DNA of 53,735 nucleotides from Candidatus Woesebacteria bacterium GW2011_GWB1_39_12 (GTDB lineage Bacteria; Patescibacteriota; Microgenomatia; UBA8517): NCBI GenBank assembly GCA_000993405.1, contig LBWB01000003.1, positions 1 to 53,735 of the forward strand, read 5' to 3'. Shown piece by piece: positions 44,404 to 53,175 of this stretch (position 1 is its first letter; each line of letters starts with the position of its first letter). The notes under the pieces were generated by a model. It saw only the letters and a program-made list of their open reading frames with translations, ran no database searches and was not told where the DNA came from. The position numbers and the translations under genes were made by a program.

Positions 44404-45576
44404 ATGAGCATGAAAGCAGGCAACCTAGCGGCGCTAGCGTTCACCCTCATCGTCGTCATAATTGTTGGCTCCGTTGCCGTCATGTGGATTGGCAGCTTCG
44501 GACCATTCGCACCAACAGGGGTACCTCCTATTGCACCGGGCACATGTCAGTACGGTGGCACATGGCCTAACTGCAACGCTGGTCCCGGCGGAGTCACACA
44601 GAAGTACGCTGGCTCAGTCTCGTTCCTAGTTTCGCCAGTCTGGGCTTACTCAGGCGCGGCAAGCAACGAAGGCACTAATGACCCAACATACACGTTCTAC
44701 CACGCTGATAAGACACTTATCGGCTCGGAGACAATCACAAGCCACGTTCCAGTAGCAACCACACTAACCGTAGCACCAGCAGACCAAGCCATAATCTACA
44801 TGTCCGTACTCTACTCGTCTACAGCGCAGACGTACATTGTTGACCCAGCACTCACCGTCGCGAACAACGCGAACTGGATTAAGAGCTACAGCACGAACAC
44901 TGACCTAGACCACAACGGACAGTACGAAATCCTCTTCAAACTTGACTTGGGCAGCATAGTGTACAACATCGGGCAAACCCCAACCGTGCAACTCAACCTT
45001 TACGATTGGAAGGTTGACACATCAACAGTCACTACACTCAGCAACCCAACGTTCAGCGTTGCAGCAGGCGGCGACATGGACATTACAGGATACATGCTAT
45101 ACGCGGGCGGCGCAGGATACGTTCTACCAGTAGCACAAATCAACGTGTGGATAAGCCACACTAACTCGGCGAACACAACCGCGTCCTCGTTGAGTACACT
45201 AATCGCAGCAAGTTCGTTCTGGCTAGTGTCACTGAAAGTTCAAGGAGTCGGCGCGCAAACCAACACGGTCTACGGACAAACATGGAGCGCACCAACCTAC
45301 GACCCATCCAACACTAGGTACGTATTCTACCAAGCAACTGACGCCCATGACGGCGGCAGCGCAGTAGACGTACACCAACCCACATGGGCACTACTATTCG
45401 TCTACGAACGCAACTCAGGCGCGACGTGGTTACAGTGGGACATTAAAGCACACGCAAGCGCTGCGGGAATGGTAGCGTCAAAGGCATACTACGTGTACTT
45501 GGAGTTTCTAGTTCTGACTAGCACAGGCAGCAGCGCATCAGAAGGGTACAAAGCCACAATTACTACCACAGCATAG
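44404..45576 (+). CDS. Large surface/structural protein with pilin-like N-terminal TM
   Basis: MSMKAGNLAALAFTLIVVIIVGSVAVMWIGSF then ~350-aa beta-rich low-charge ectodomain. Confidence 0.65.
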   Translation: MSMKAGNLAALAFTLIVVIIVGSVAVMWIGSFGPFAPTGVPPIAPGTCQYGGTWPNCNAGPGGVTQKYAGSVSFLVSPVWAYSGAASNEGTNDPTYTFYHADKTLIGSETITSHVPVATTLTVAPADQAIIYMSVLYSSTAQTYIVDPALTVANNANWIKSYSTNTDLDHNGQYEILFKLDLGSIVYNIGQTPTVQLNLYDWKVDTSTVTTLSNPTFSVAAGGDMDITGYMLYAGGAGYVLPVAQINVWISHTNSANTTASSLSTLIAASSFWLVSLKVQGVGAQTNTVYGQTWSAPTYDPSNTRYVFYQATDAHDGGSAVDVHQPTWALLFVYERNSGATWLQWDIKAHASAAGMVASKAYYVYLEFLVLTSTGSSASEGYKATITTTA

Positions 45577-45597
45577 ACACGCGCACCTAAACCCTGC

Positions 45598-45622
45598 GCG
45601 TTCCTTTTCCTTTTTATTTTTC
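45598..45622. terminator. T-rich terminator between convergent genes
   Basis: GCGTTCCTTTTCCTTTTTATTTTTC. Confidence 0.5.
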
Positions 45623-46130
45623 AAGTATTGGGAACTTGACAGCTCACATAGCTAATACTGTTAATACTGCTTTTCTGAACGTAAAATAATGCGTCTGGAA
45701 CATTACCTATCTCCGTTGTAATACTCCCCCAGTAGAACTGTGAAAGCGGGAAATGTGCCGCGTCAGCACTAGCGTAATTGTCCTGTAATTCCTTCACGGA
45801 GTCCAACGGGTTAAGCAGCACTCGACCGTTAATTCCCTGCGTCGGAGAATACGTCTTATGCCCGTACGCGTCAACTGTGAACGGGTGAAGCACCAGCGCG
45901 GGAGGGTTAGTGAAAACTTCAACGTCTGCTAGCCCTATTGAAACGGTGAAAACCTTTGTTCCTTCAGTTATGGTGAGGCTGTACTGTAACTTCTCACACT
46001 GATTATGGTAGCCTGTGGGTGGCTGAACAATAAAGTACCCAATCGTGAGAATGAAAACTATGAGTAGCATCCAGAAAACTGTTTTGAGCCGCCCAGCAGA
46101 TTTACGCTTAGGCTTAGTTTGTTTTCCCAA
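45621..46130 (-). CDS. Membrane-anchored extracellular protein
   Basis: Basic N-terminus, TM TVFWMLLIVFILTIGYFIV, ectodomain. Confidence 0.65.
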   Translation of the reverse strand: MGKQTKPKRKSAGRLKTVFWMLLIVFILTIGYFIVQPPTGYHNQCEKLQYSLTITEGTKVFTVSIGLADVEVFTNPPALVLHPFTVDAYGHKTYSPTQGINGRVLLNPLDSVKELQDNYASADAAHFPLSQFYWGSITTEIGNVPDALFYVQKSSINSISYVSCQVPNT

Positions 46131-46177
46131 CGTTCAGTGCTCCGAGTATGGTACTGCTTGGCTTAAGATATTTAAGT

Positions 46178-46192
46178 ATCATCATGATGATG
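46178..46192. promoter_or_regulatory. Operator-like palindrome ATCATCATGATGATG abutting TATA-like TTTAAGTA
   Basis: Lies between divergent 45621-46130 (-) and the IS element (+). Confidence 0.55.
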
Positions 46193-46302
46193 TGGGGCTT
46201 AGAGGATAGTGATAAAACAGGGCGAGCGCAAACCCCTTGAATTCATTCGGGGGATAAGCGAGCTTTAAGTAGGAGAGGCGAATAAAGACATGTCGATTAG
46301 GC

Positions 46303-46692
46303 GTGGACTACAGACACGAAGGCAAGCGAGTCTTTCTCGTAAACTATCACCTAGTTTGGATTCCACGCAGACGCAGACCCGTTCTGTTAGGAAGAATACC
46401 AAAGCGATTGACACAGATTATTCAGGTACTAGCGGAAGAGAATAGATGGCAGATTCTCGCCTTGGAAGTCCAGCCCGACCATGTTCACTGTTTCGTTTCA
46501 GCCGACCCATCAACAGCACCACATAAAATTGTGAAAGCAATCAAAGGACGCAGCAGCAACATGCTTCGTAAAGAGTTTCCAGAACTACTGAAACTGCCGA
46601 GTTTGTGGACTCGAAGCTATTTCTGTTCAACAGCAGGGAATGTGTCGAACGAGACGATACGCAGATACATCGAGGCGCAAAGCAAGAAATGA
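46303..46692 (+). CDS. tnpA: Y1 (HUH) transposase TnpA
   Basis: QPDHVHCFVS (HUH), RRYIEAQ (catalytic Tyr). Confidence 0.9.
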   Translation: MDYRHEGKRVFLVNYHLVWIPRRRRPVLLGRIPKRLTQIIQVLAEENRWQILALEVQPDHVHCFVSADPSTAPHKIVKAIKGRSSNMLRKEFPELLKLPSLWTRSYFCSTAGNVSNETIRRYIEAQSKK

Positions 46693-47741
46693 AAGCGAAG
46701 AAAGTTATCAAATGTAAAATCATCGCGTTAACTGACCGAAAGCGCAGACTCCTAGAAGCCGAATACAACGGCCTCCAAGTATATCTGCAAACAGGAAAGG
46801 ATTCAGGGCTTTGTAAGACGAATATGCGGCAAGCGAAACGGTTCTACAAGAAAATACTAGTAACCCATGAGTATCCGCTGACGATTAGGAAAGACCTAAT
46901 TCGCTTCCAAACAAATGACTGTAAACTATCAAAGTTCTGGTTTTCCATTCCTGTAGGTGGACGAACCCGTTTATGGCTACCAGTACAGCCACACGCCTCA
47001 ATCCCTGAAGGTGCAACCCTCTGCGAGTCCAAGGTTACTCGTGGTCGGGACGGGGTGTTCTGGGCGCATTTGGTTGTTGAGAAAGAAATTCCATGTCACA
47101 CCGATTTCACGAACATCCTAGCTGTGGATTTAGGTGAGAGACTTCCAGCTACAACTGTGTTGTACGCTAACGGAGCCTTCAAGGAACCTAGATTCTACGG
47201 GCGGGAAGTTCGTGGAATTAGGCGACATTACGCTTGGCTTCGGAAGAGGCTGGGCGAGAAGAAGGCGTTGAATACAATCCGCAAAATCGGTCAAACAGAA
47301 CATCGCAAAGTGAACGACGCTTGCCATAAAATCAGTCACACAATCGTCGAACAGGCAAGCCGTGAGCGAGCAGTAATCGTCATGGGTGACTTGAAGGGCA
47401 TACGCGACGGCACGAAAAGGAGAGGTAGACGAATGAACCGTATCATCAGCAACATGCCTTACTACAAGTTAACGCAGCAAATCATGTACAAGGCTGCGTG
47501 GCTTGGAGTACCAGTCCATCAAATCCCAGAGCGGAACACTTCTAAGACCTGTCACCGTTGCGGTTCCACCGACACCACTAGGCTCAAACAACCAATCTTC
47601 GAATGCAAAGATTGTGGATTAATCTACAACGCTGACTTGAACGCTGCGAAAAACATAGCTGAGAGGTTCCTTGACCAAGCTGTTAAGGAACGGGGCATCT
47701 TGGCAGTGCCCGTAACTCCGCACGAAAGGAGCGTGCCTTAA
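46689..47741 (+). CDS. tnpB: TnpB RNA-guided nuclease
   Basis: LAVDLGER, VIVMGDLKGIR, CHRCGSTDTTR...CKDCGLIYNADLNAAKNI; ATG 46689 overlaps tnpA stop. Confidence 0.9.
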   Translation: MKAKKVIKCKIIALTDRKRRLLEAEYNGLQVYLQTGKDSGLCKTNMRQAKRFYKKILVTHEYPLTIRKDLIRFQTNDCKLSKFWFSIPVGGRTRLWLPVQPHASIPEGATLCESKVTRGRDGVFWAHLVVEKEIPCHTDFTNILAVDLGERLPATTVLYANGAFKEPRFYGREVRGIRRHYAWLRKRLGEKKALNTIRKIGQTEHRKVNDACHKISHTIVEQASRERAVIVMGDLKGIRDGTKRRGRRMNRIISNMPYYKLTQQIMYKAAWLGVPVHQIPERNTSKTCHRCGSTDTTRLKQPIFECKDCGLIYNADLNAAKNIAERFLDQAVKERGILAVPVTPHERSVP

Positions 47742-47787
47742 TGAGTAGCAGAGAATCCCACGAATTTATTCATGGGAGTGTCAAGTA
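47700..47787 (+). ncRNA. Predicted omegaRNA 3' segment / right end of the IS
   Basis: CTCC...GGAG and TCCCA...TGGGA hairpins at the tnpB 3' end. Confidence 0.5.
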
Positions 47788-47830
47788 ATCACCTGTTACG
47801 ATTGTTACGGGCAGTTCTGAGGGAAATTCT

Positions 47831-48973
47831 TTGCGTGTTCTTCACGCGTTCAATCTTGCGAATGATGGTTTTAATGTCGTTCGCGGGCTTCGTAAGATTG
47901 GTGTGGACGCAGAGCTTCTAATCCAGAAACCATCACATGTGGCTTCTCTTCCACAGTGGGAAGATGGTGAAGTTGACATGTTCCAACTCGGTAACCCATA
48001 CGACCCCAACTGGAACGCTTTCACATGGAACATGCCCGATTGGGTGCATGTTTGGAACGCGAACAAGAGTTGGTATCCGTTCAGTCGAACTCTCCGTTGG
48101 CTACGAATATTTGGAAAACTGAAAGGATACGACCTTATCGTGGGTCACGTTCCCTTTGCGAAAGTATCCACGCTTTATCAGACGTTATACGGTAAGCCGT
48201 ATATTGTGTATGATGCTGGTTGGATTCGCTACCTCAAAAATAATGCACGTGGATACGCGCGGGCGCGAAAGGGCTACGCGCAAGCAGCCATGATTTTGTT
48301 CACGAACGTTGACACTGAGCAAATGTTCCACGAACACGGCTACCATAACTTGTACTACACGCCGTTCGCGATTGACACTGACAAGTACACTCCAAGGCCC
48401 AACCACATTGACCACGATTATCCCGTGTTCTTTCATCCATCGCGGCATGATTGGGCTGAGAAAGGAAACGACCTGCTAATTCGAGCATTCGCAAGGTATG
48501 TGAAACGAAATCCGCGAGCGCTCCTACGCATGGTAGAGTGGTATCAGTCGCCAGAAGATTTGTGGGCAAGTAAACGCCTAATTCAAGACCTAGAAATAGC
48601 GAACAAGTGTGAATGGATTTCAGTACAACCAAAAAGTCGCCTAGTGAATCTTTATCGTGATTCAACCGCGATTTTTGACCAATTCGTTTTCGGAGCTTTT
48701 GGGACAACCTGCCCCGAAGGATTAAGTTGCGGTGTGCCTGTGGTGGGTTACGCGAAGCCGAACCTGTGGTTGCAATATCACGAAACCATGCCGCCCGTGC
48801 TTAACGCGTCAACCGAGAACGACATCTACGAAGCCATGCTTAGCTTAGAAGATGAGGCCACGCGCAAGCGGTTCGGACAAGAAGGACGACAGTGGGTAAT
48901 GGAAAATTGCTCTGACGTTGTGGTTGCTAAACAGCAACTAGCACTATACAAACAAGTGGTGGAATCAAATTGA
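47831..48973 (+). CDS. Glycosyltransferase (GT4-like)
   Basis: VFFHPSRHDWAEKGNDLLIRAFARY...FGAFGTTCPEGLSCGVPVVGYAKPN. Confidence 0.8.
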   Translation: MRVLHAFNLANDGFNVVRGLRKIGVDAELLIQKPSHVASLPQWEDGEVDMFQLGNPYDPNWNAFTWNMPDWVHVWNANKSWYPFSRTLRWLRIFGKLKGYDLIVGHVPFAKVSTLYQTLYGKPYIVYDAGWIRYLKNNARGYARARKGYAQAAMILFTNVDTEQMFHEHGYHNLYYTPFAIDTDKYTPRPNHIDHDYPVFFHPSRHDWAEKGNDLLIRAFARYVKRNPRALLRMVEWYQSPEDLWASKRLIQDLEIANKCEWISVQPKSRLVNLYRDSTAIFDQFVFGAFGTTCPEGLSCGVPVVGYAKPNLWLQYHETMPPVLNASTENDIYEAMLSLEDEATRKRFGQEGRQWVMENCSDVVVAKQQLALYKQVVESN

Positions 48974-50604
48974 GCAAAGTCCCTGACAGCGCGATTGAGC
49001 TTCAACAATTTGTGATTCAGAAAATTCGTCATGACTATGAGAAGCAGCCAGACCACTTCGACCCTGAGCGACTTCTACAAGAGGGATACGGTAGGTGTGG
49101 ACATCGCGCTGTGGTATTTCAATACTTAGCAACACGTGAAGGGCTAACCTCACGAATTGCCTTCTATCGAGGTCATGTGATAAATCAGGTTCTCGTTAAC
49201 GGAGAGTGGGTTAATGTTGATTGCACGCGTCCTGACGGGCAATTCCACGCGGAACTCATCAAACACATTCTTTCAGGCCCATCCGTTGGGGTATCTACCC
49301 GCATTGATGTTCTTGAGAAACCTGCCCCTCGATTTCAGTACGGTGAATACTCGCAATGGCTCCTAGCCTTACAACACCGACATGTACGCTTCTTACTCCC
49401 ACGGGATTTACTTCACGGTATAGGGCTGTCTAACGATGTGCCTAACGTTATCTTACGTCATGACATTTGCGGAAGTCTTGGTTCGTGGATGGCTATGGTT
49501 CACGAGGAAAACCAGTTAGGCATCAGAAGCGTCACATATGTTCGGTGCGGAGAAATCCACAACGCTCAACTGTACAAAATGTTTGAGCATGAAGGCTTCG
49601 AGATTGGTCTACACATCACCGCGATACATCAACATGGCTTGACACTTCAGGAGGCAATGGACGAGTTTTGGGGTGAATACGCGATGGCGAAAACAGCGTT
49701 CAACATTGAAACCGTTCAAGCCCACGGATACGATGACGCAAAAGGTGTACCGGCAGTTACGAATTATGACGTGGAACGGCAGGTGCCTTTTGGCTTCGCA
49801 AACCTCGTTGAAGGCACTGGGAAATACGCGTGGAGAATCGCGGACAGTCTCGGAGTCATGTATCCGTCTAATCCACTTCAGGTGATTGGTAAACTGAAGA
49901 AAGGCAAACTGTACTATTGCCTTTGGCACCCCGAATACTACTCCGTAAGAAACGGATGGGCCAAATACGATGGACTAGATGCGGAGCCTTTCACGGACGA
50001 ACGACTAGAGCGCCACTTGAAGGCCATAAACCGGCGGTACGTTGATACGCCGTACTTTGACACCGCAAAACACCCACACCTCAATGCAGTCGCAGACTAC
50101 TTGAAGAAACATGGAAGGCTCGATGAACAGGTAGTTGACTTAGGCGCAGGGTGGGGCTTATTGGGATTACTGATTCGCGATAAACATATGCGGTATGTCC
50201 CGATAGATTTGGAATACAAACGCATGAAGGCCGGACAGACCCTATACCAATCCTTGAAGATTAACGCTCCACCATTTCAATGCCACGACCTACTCGATGA
50301 GGCTCCTGTTGTAAGTGCCGATTGGGTTGTCCTAGTCGGATGGGAAGGTGACATGAAAAAACCCGAACCCATATTCAAATGGCTCGGACACGCCGGACGT
50401 AGACTTATCTTAAGCTACATCAACCAAGAAAAATACGAAGCAAACTGGTCAAGTAAGTTTCCAACCAATCATTACCGTCTAACCTCTGAATCCGAATTAC
50501 ACTCATTCATATCTGACAACGAACTAATAGAGGAAAAGCGTTTAACCAAGGTCTACCGCGACGGGTTCCCACGCGAAATCGCGGTTCTCAGGAGAAACAA
50601 TTAG
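48970..50604 (+). CDS. Fusion: transglutaminase-like + polysaccharide-deacetylase-like + SAM methyltransferase-like
   Basis: GRCGHRAVVFQYLA/GHVINQV/VDCTRPDG; VILRHDICG...GFEIGLHITAIHQH...AHGYDDAKG; VVDLGAGWGLLGLLI. Confidence 0.65.
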   Translation: MSKVPDSAIELQQFVIQKIRHDYEKQPDHFDPERLLQEGYGRCGHRAVVFQYLATREGLTSRIAFYRGHVINQVLVNGEWVNVDCTRPDGQFHAELIKHILSGPSVGVSTRIDVLEKPAPRFQYGEYSQWLLALQHRHVRFLLPRDLLHGIGLSNDVPNVILRHDICGSLGSWMAMVHEENQLGIRSVTYVRCGEIHNAQLYKMFEHEGFEIGLHITAIHQHGLTLQEAMDEFWGEYAMAKTAFNIETVQAHGYDDAKGVPAVTNYDVERQVPFGFANLVEGTGKYAWRIADSLGVMYPSNPLQVIGKLKKGKLYYCLWHPEYYSVRNGWAKYDGLDAEPFTDERLERHLKAINRRYVDTPYFDTAKHPHLNAVADYLKKHGRLDEQVVDLGAGWGLLGLLIRDKHMRYVPIDLEYKRMKAGQTLYQSLKINAPPFQCHDLLDEAPVVSADWVVLVGWEGDMKKPEPIFKWLGHAGRRLILSYINQEKYEANWSSKFPTNHYRLTSESELHSFISDNELIEEKRLTKVYRDGFPREIAVLRRNN

Positions 50605-51680
50605 TGACAGAAAACATCTCTGTCTACCAATCCTGCCTACGACCCCAACACCGTATCCTACGCTACGCGAAAAGGAAACTAGGCTTCAACCAAGCCCAAT
50701 CACGCATCATCAAAATGAGCCGCGAACAAGCCAAACGTGTACTCTACCACCGCGACTTCCCACTCAGCGTAAATATCCTGCTAGGAAACTTCTGCAACCT
50801 CTCGTGCCCGGCGTGCCCCTATCATGGAAGCTATGCACCTAGTTACTTTAGGCAATTTGATAAGATGAGTGATGAGGTCATTGACCGATTAGTTGACGAA
50901 TTGCCGCACTATCAGACTAACGCTAAATTCGGGGGATTCGAGGAACCGCTGGCTTTCAAGGCTGGATTCAAGCGCATAACTACGGCTCTGAGAGACAAAG
51001 GACTAGGAGTTCACGTAACTACTAACGGGACTTTAATCACTGACGATTTGCTTCACACTTTGCAAAACCTTTCAACGATGTACGTGAGCTTGGATGCCCA
51101 CTCGATAGCAACGTACAAGACGGTGCGAGGAGCAGACTTCAATAAAGTTGTCGCCAACATCGAGAAAGTCAGGCAGGGCTTCAAAGGCGTGAAGTTCGGA
51201 GTGAGCTTCATACGTCAACCAAAAAACGAACATGAAATGCAAGTCTTCAAAGACCACTGGATTACGAAAGCTGACATGGTGATAATCTATGCGTTACTCG
51301 AATTCAACAAGCACGACTACAAAATCGACCGTCCATTCCTAGCATCTCCAAAAGAACGAATTGTATGTAGTAGCCCATTCCTAGAAACCTACGTGCTTCC
51401 AAATGGTGACGTATCGCTTTGTTGCGAAACCCTATTGCTAACCGACCGCGATTCTGTGCCAATCATGGGCAACATTAAAGAACGGTCATTACACGAGATT
51501 TGGAACGGTGAACAATACCGAGCATATCGTGATGCCCTTGTTGACGAAAACTGGAAGATTGCCGCGATTTGCCAACAATGCCCACTTTGGGCAGCCTCAT
51601 ACTATGAAACACACAATGAGAATGGTGTGAAAGTCACTCATAATCCTACCACGGAAGTTTTAGAGAGAATCGCGAACTGA
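50604..51680 (+). CDS. Radical SAM protein with SPASM-like C-terminus
   Basis: GNFCNLSCPACPYHG; C-terminal CSSPFLETYVLPNGDVSLCCET...CQQCPLW. Confidence 0.85.
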   Translation: MTENISVYQSCLRPQHRILRYAKRKLGFNQAQSRIIKMSREQAKRVLYHRDFPLSVNILLGNFCNLSCPACPYHGSYAPSYFRQFDKMSDEVIDRLVDELPHYQTNAKFGGFEEPLAFKAGFKRITTALRDKGLGVHVTTNGTLITDDLLHTLQNLSTMYVSLDAHSIATYKTVRGADFNKVVANIEKVRQGFKGVKFGVSFIRQPKNEHEMQVFKDHWITKADMVIIYALLEFNKHDYKIDRPFLASPKERIVCSSPFLETYVLPNGDVSLCCETLLLTDRDSVPIMGNIKERSLHEIWNGEQYRAYRDALVDENWKIAAICQQCPLWAASYYETHNENGVKVTHNPTTEVLERIAN

Positions 51681-51686
51681 CTTCAC

Positions 51687-53108
51687 ATGACGTTGAAAAG
51701 CGTAGTTTTGGTGAAGCCACCAAACGACTTGGGGCCAGAACACCATAGCATTTTCGGGCTTCTCCTAATTGCCTCGCATCTACGCAAACATCAAATTTCC
51801 TTCTTGTTGGTGAACGGTAACATTGACCAAAATTGGAAAAGAAAACTAGACGCTCTAGCATCACCCAATTGTGTAGTCGCTATTTCCGCGCTAACCCCTG
51901 AGATTCCCGGTGGGATTGACGCGTCGGACATCGCGAAACAGCATGGAGCAACCGTCATTTGGGGAGGAAAACACGCTCAACTATTTCATGACGTAATCGC
52001 CGCAGACAAATCTGTTGACTACGTATGCGTTGGGGAAGGTGAAGAGTTCATTCCAGATGTAATCCGAACCGAGGACACCCAATCCATTAACAACATGTGC
52101 TTTCAGGACGGAGAACAATTCACCCACGGACCAAAACACAACCTTGACATAAACTCCATAGAATGCCCAGCGTACGATTTAATTCCCGCGAACACACCGA
52201 GTCCTTGGCTTAACAGAAGACGACTTCAAGCTGAGAGTTCGCGCGGGTGCAGTTATCGTTGTGAATTCTGCGAAGTTCCAGCACTAAAGAACAGTACATG
52301 GCGTGTGAAAGCACCTGAGAAAGTCGTATCCGACATCGAGCACGGGTTGAATGTAACTGAAGCTACCTACGTTGAGTTCGTTGACGACAACCCTTTCCAG
52401 CACGCGTATCACATGCAAGGGGTAGCTAACGAGATTCTCAAACGTAAACTGCGGTTTGAGTGGTGTGCCAATTGTCGAGCCGAATATCTCGCAATCGCTC
52501 ATGTTGACGACGACTACTTGGATTTGCTCTACGAGGCGGGGTTGCGTAGCATTAGCGTTGGTGGAGAATCAGGTAGCCAACACGTATTGAACATTCTTCG
52601 TAAAGGAATCAAGAAAGAACACTTGCTTCAAGCCGCCCAACGAGTAGCTAACGTACATAATGGAAAAATGGATGCGTCCATGAACTTCTTCTTCGGAACC
52701 CCCGGAGAAACTAGAGCCGACATAGTAGAAACCATTGAATTATTTGATGACATCAAAACGATTTTCCCACGCATTAGAATTGGGGTGAATATCTACACGC
52801 CCTATCCCGGTACGGCTCTAGCGAAGGGACTTTGGGATGAACCTGCAACGCTGCGGGATTGGCTTGACCCAAAGGCTAGGCACATGTTCACCGATAGGTT
52901 TGGTGGTAAACACTGGCAGGACAATCCAGAGTTCTACACACAACTCGCCCACTACTCAGGTCTACTCTACTCGCCACCATCATTCGGCAAAATCGGCGAC
53001 CTTCAACAGTTCATGCGAACCCACACACCACTACACATCAGGTCGTACATTGTGAGTGAACAGGTCAAGCGTAAAGCGTACAGATGGCTACATGCAATTA
53101 AACCATGA
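51687..53108 (+). CDS. B12-binding-domain radical SAM protein
   Basis: N-terminal cobalamin-binding-like Rossmann region (GLLLIASHLRKH...VWGGKHAQLF...VCVGEGEE), then SSRGCSYRCEFCEVP. Confidence 0.85.
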   Translation: MTLKSVVLVKPPNDLGPEHHSIFGLLLIASHLRKHQISFLLVNGNIDQNWKRKLDALASPNCVVAISALTPEIPGGIDASDIAKQHGATVIWGGKHAQLFHDVIAADKSVDYVCVGEGEEFIPDVIRTEDTQSINNMCFQDGEQFTHGPKHNLDINSIECPAYDLIPANTPSPWLNRRRLQAESSRGCSYRCEFCEVPALKNSTWRVKAPEKVVSDIEHGLNVTEATYVEFVDDNPFQHAYHMQGVANEILKRKLRFEWCANCRAEYLAIAHVDDDYLDLLYEAGLRSISVGGESGSQHVLNILRKGIKKEHLLQAAQRVANVHNGKMDASMNFFFGTPGETRADIVETIELFDDIKTIFPRIRIGVNIYTPYPGTALAKGLWDEPATLRDWLDPKARHMFTDRFGGKHWQDNPEFYTQLAHYSGLLYSPPSFGKIGDLQQFMRTHTPLHIRSYIVSEQVKRKAYRWLHAIKP

Positions 53109-53146
53109 CCCGTGTCGAAACCTTGAATAAGCATGTATTAATTTGC

Positions 53147-53159
53147 CGTCATGACGATG
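53147..53159. promoter_or_regulatory. Operator-like element CCGTCATGACGATG after TATTAATTT
   Basis: Contains perfect palindrome CGTCATGACG; upstream of 53176 ORF. Confidence 0.55.
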
Positions 53160-53175
53160 GAGTTCGAGGAAGCCT

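Larger units (their letters stand above)
46205..47787 (+). mobile_element. IS200/IS605-family insertion sequence (tnpA + tnpB), approximate boundaries
   Basis: Left-end hairpin CCCC-ttgaattcattc-GGGG (46233-46252), TnpA, TnpB, right-end hairpin TCCCA...TGGGA (47756-47777) then GTCAAG. Confidence 0.8.
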
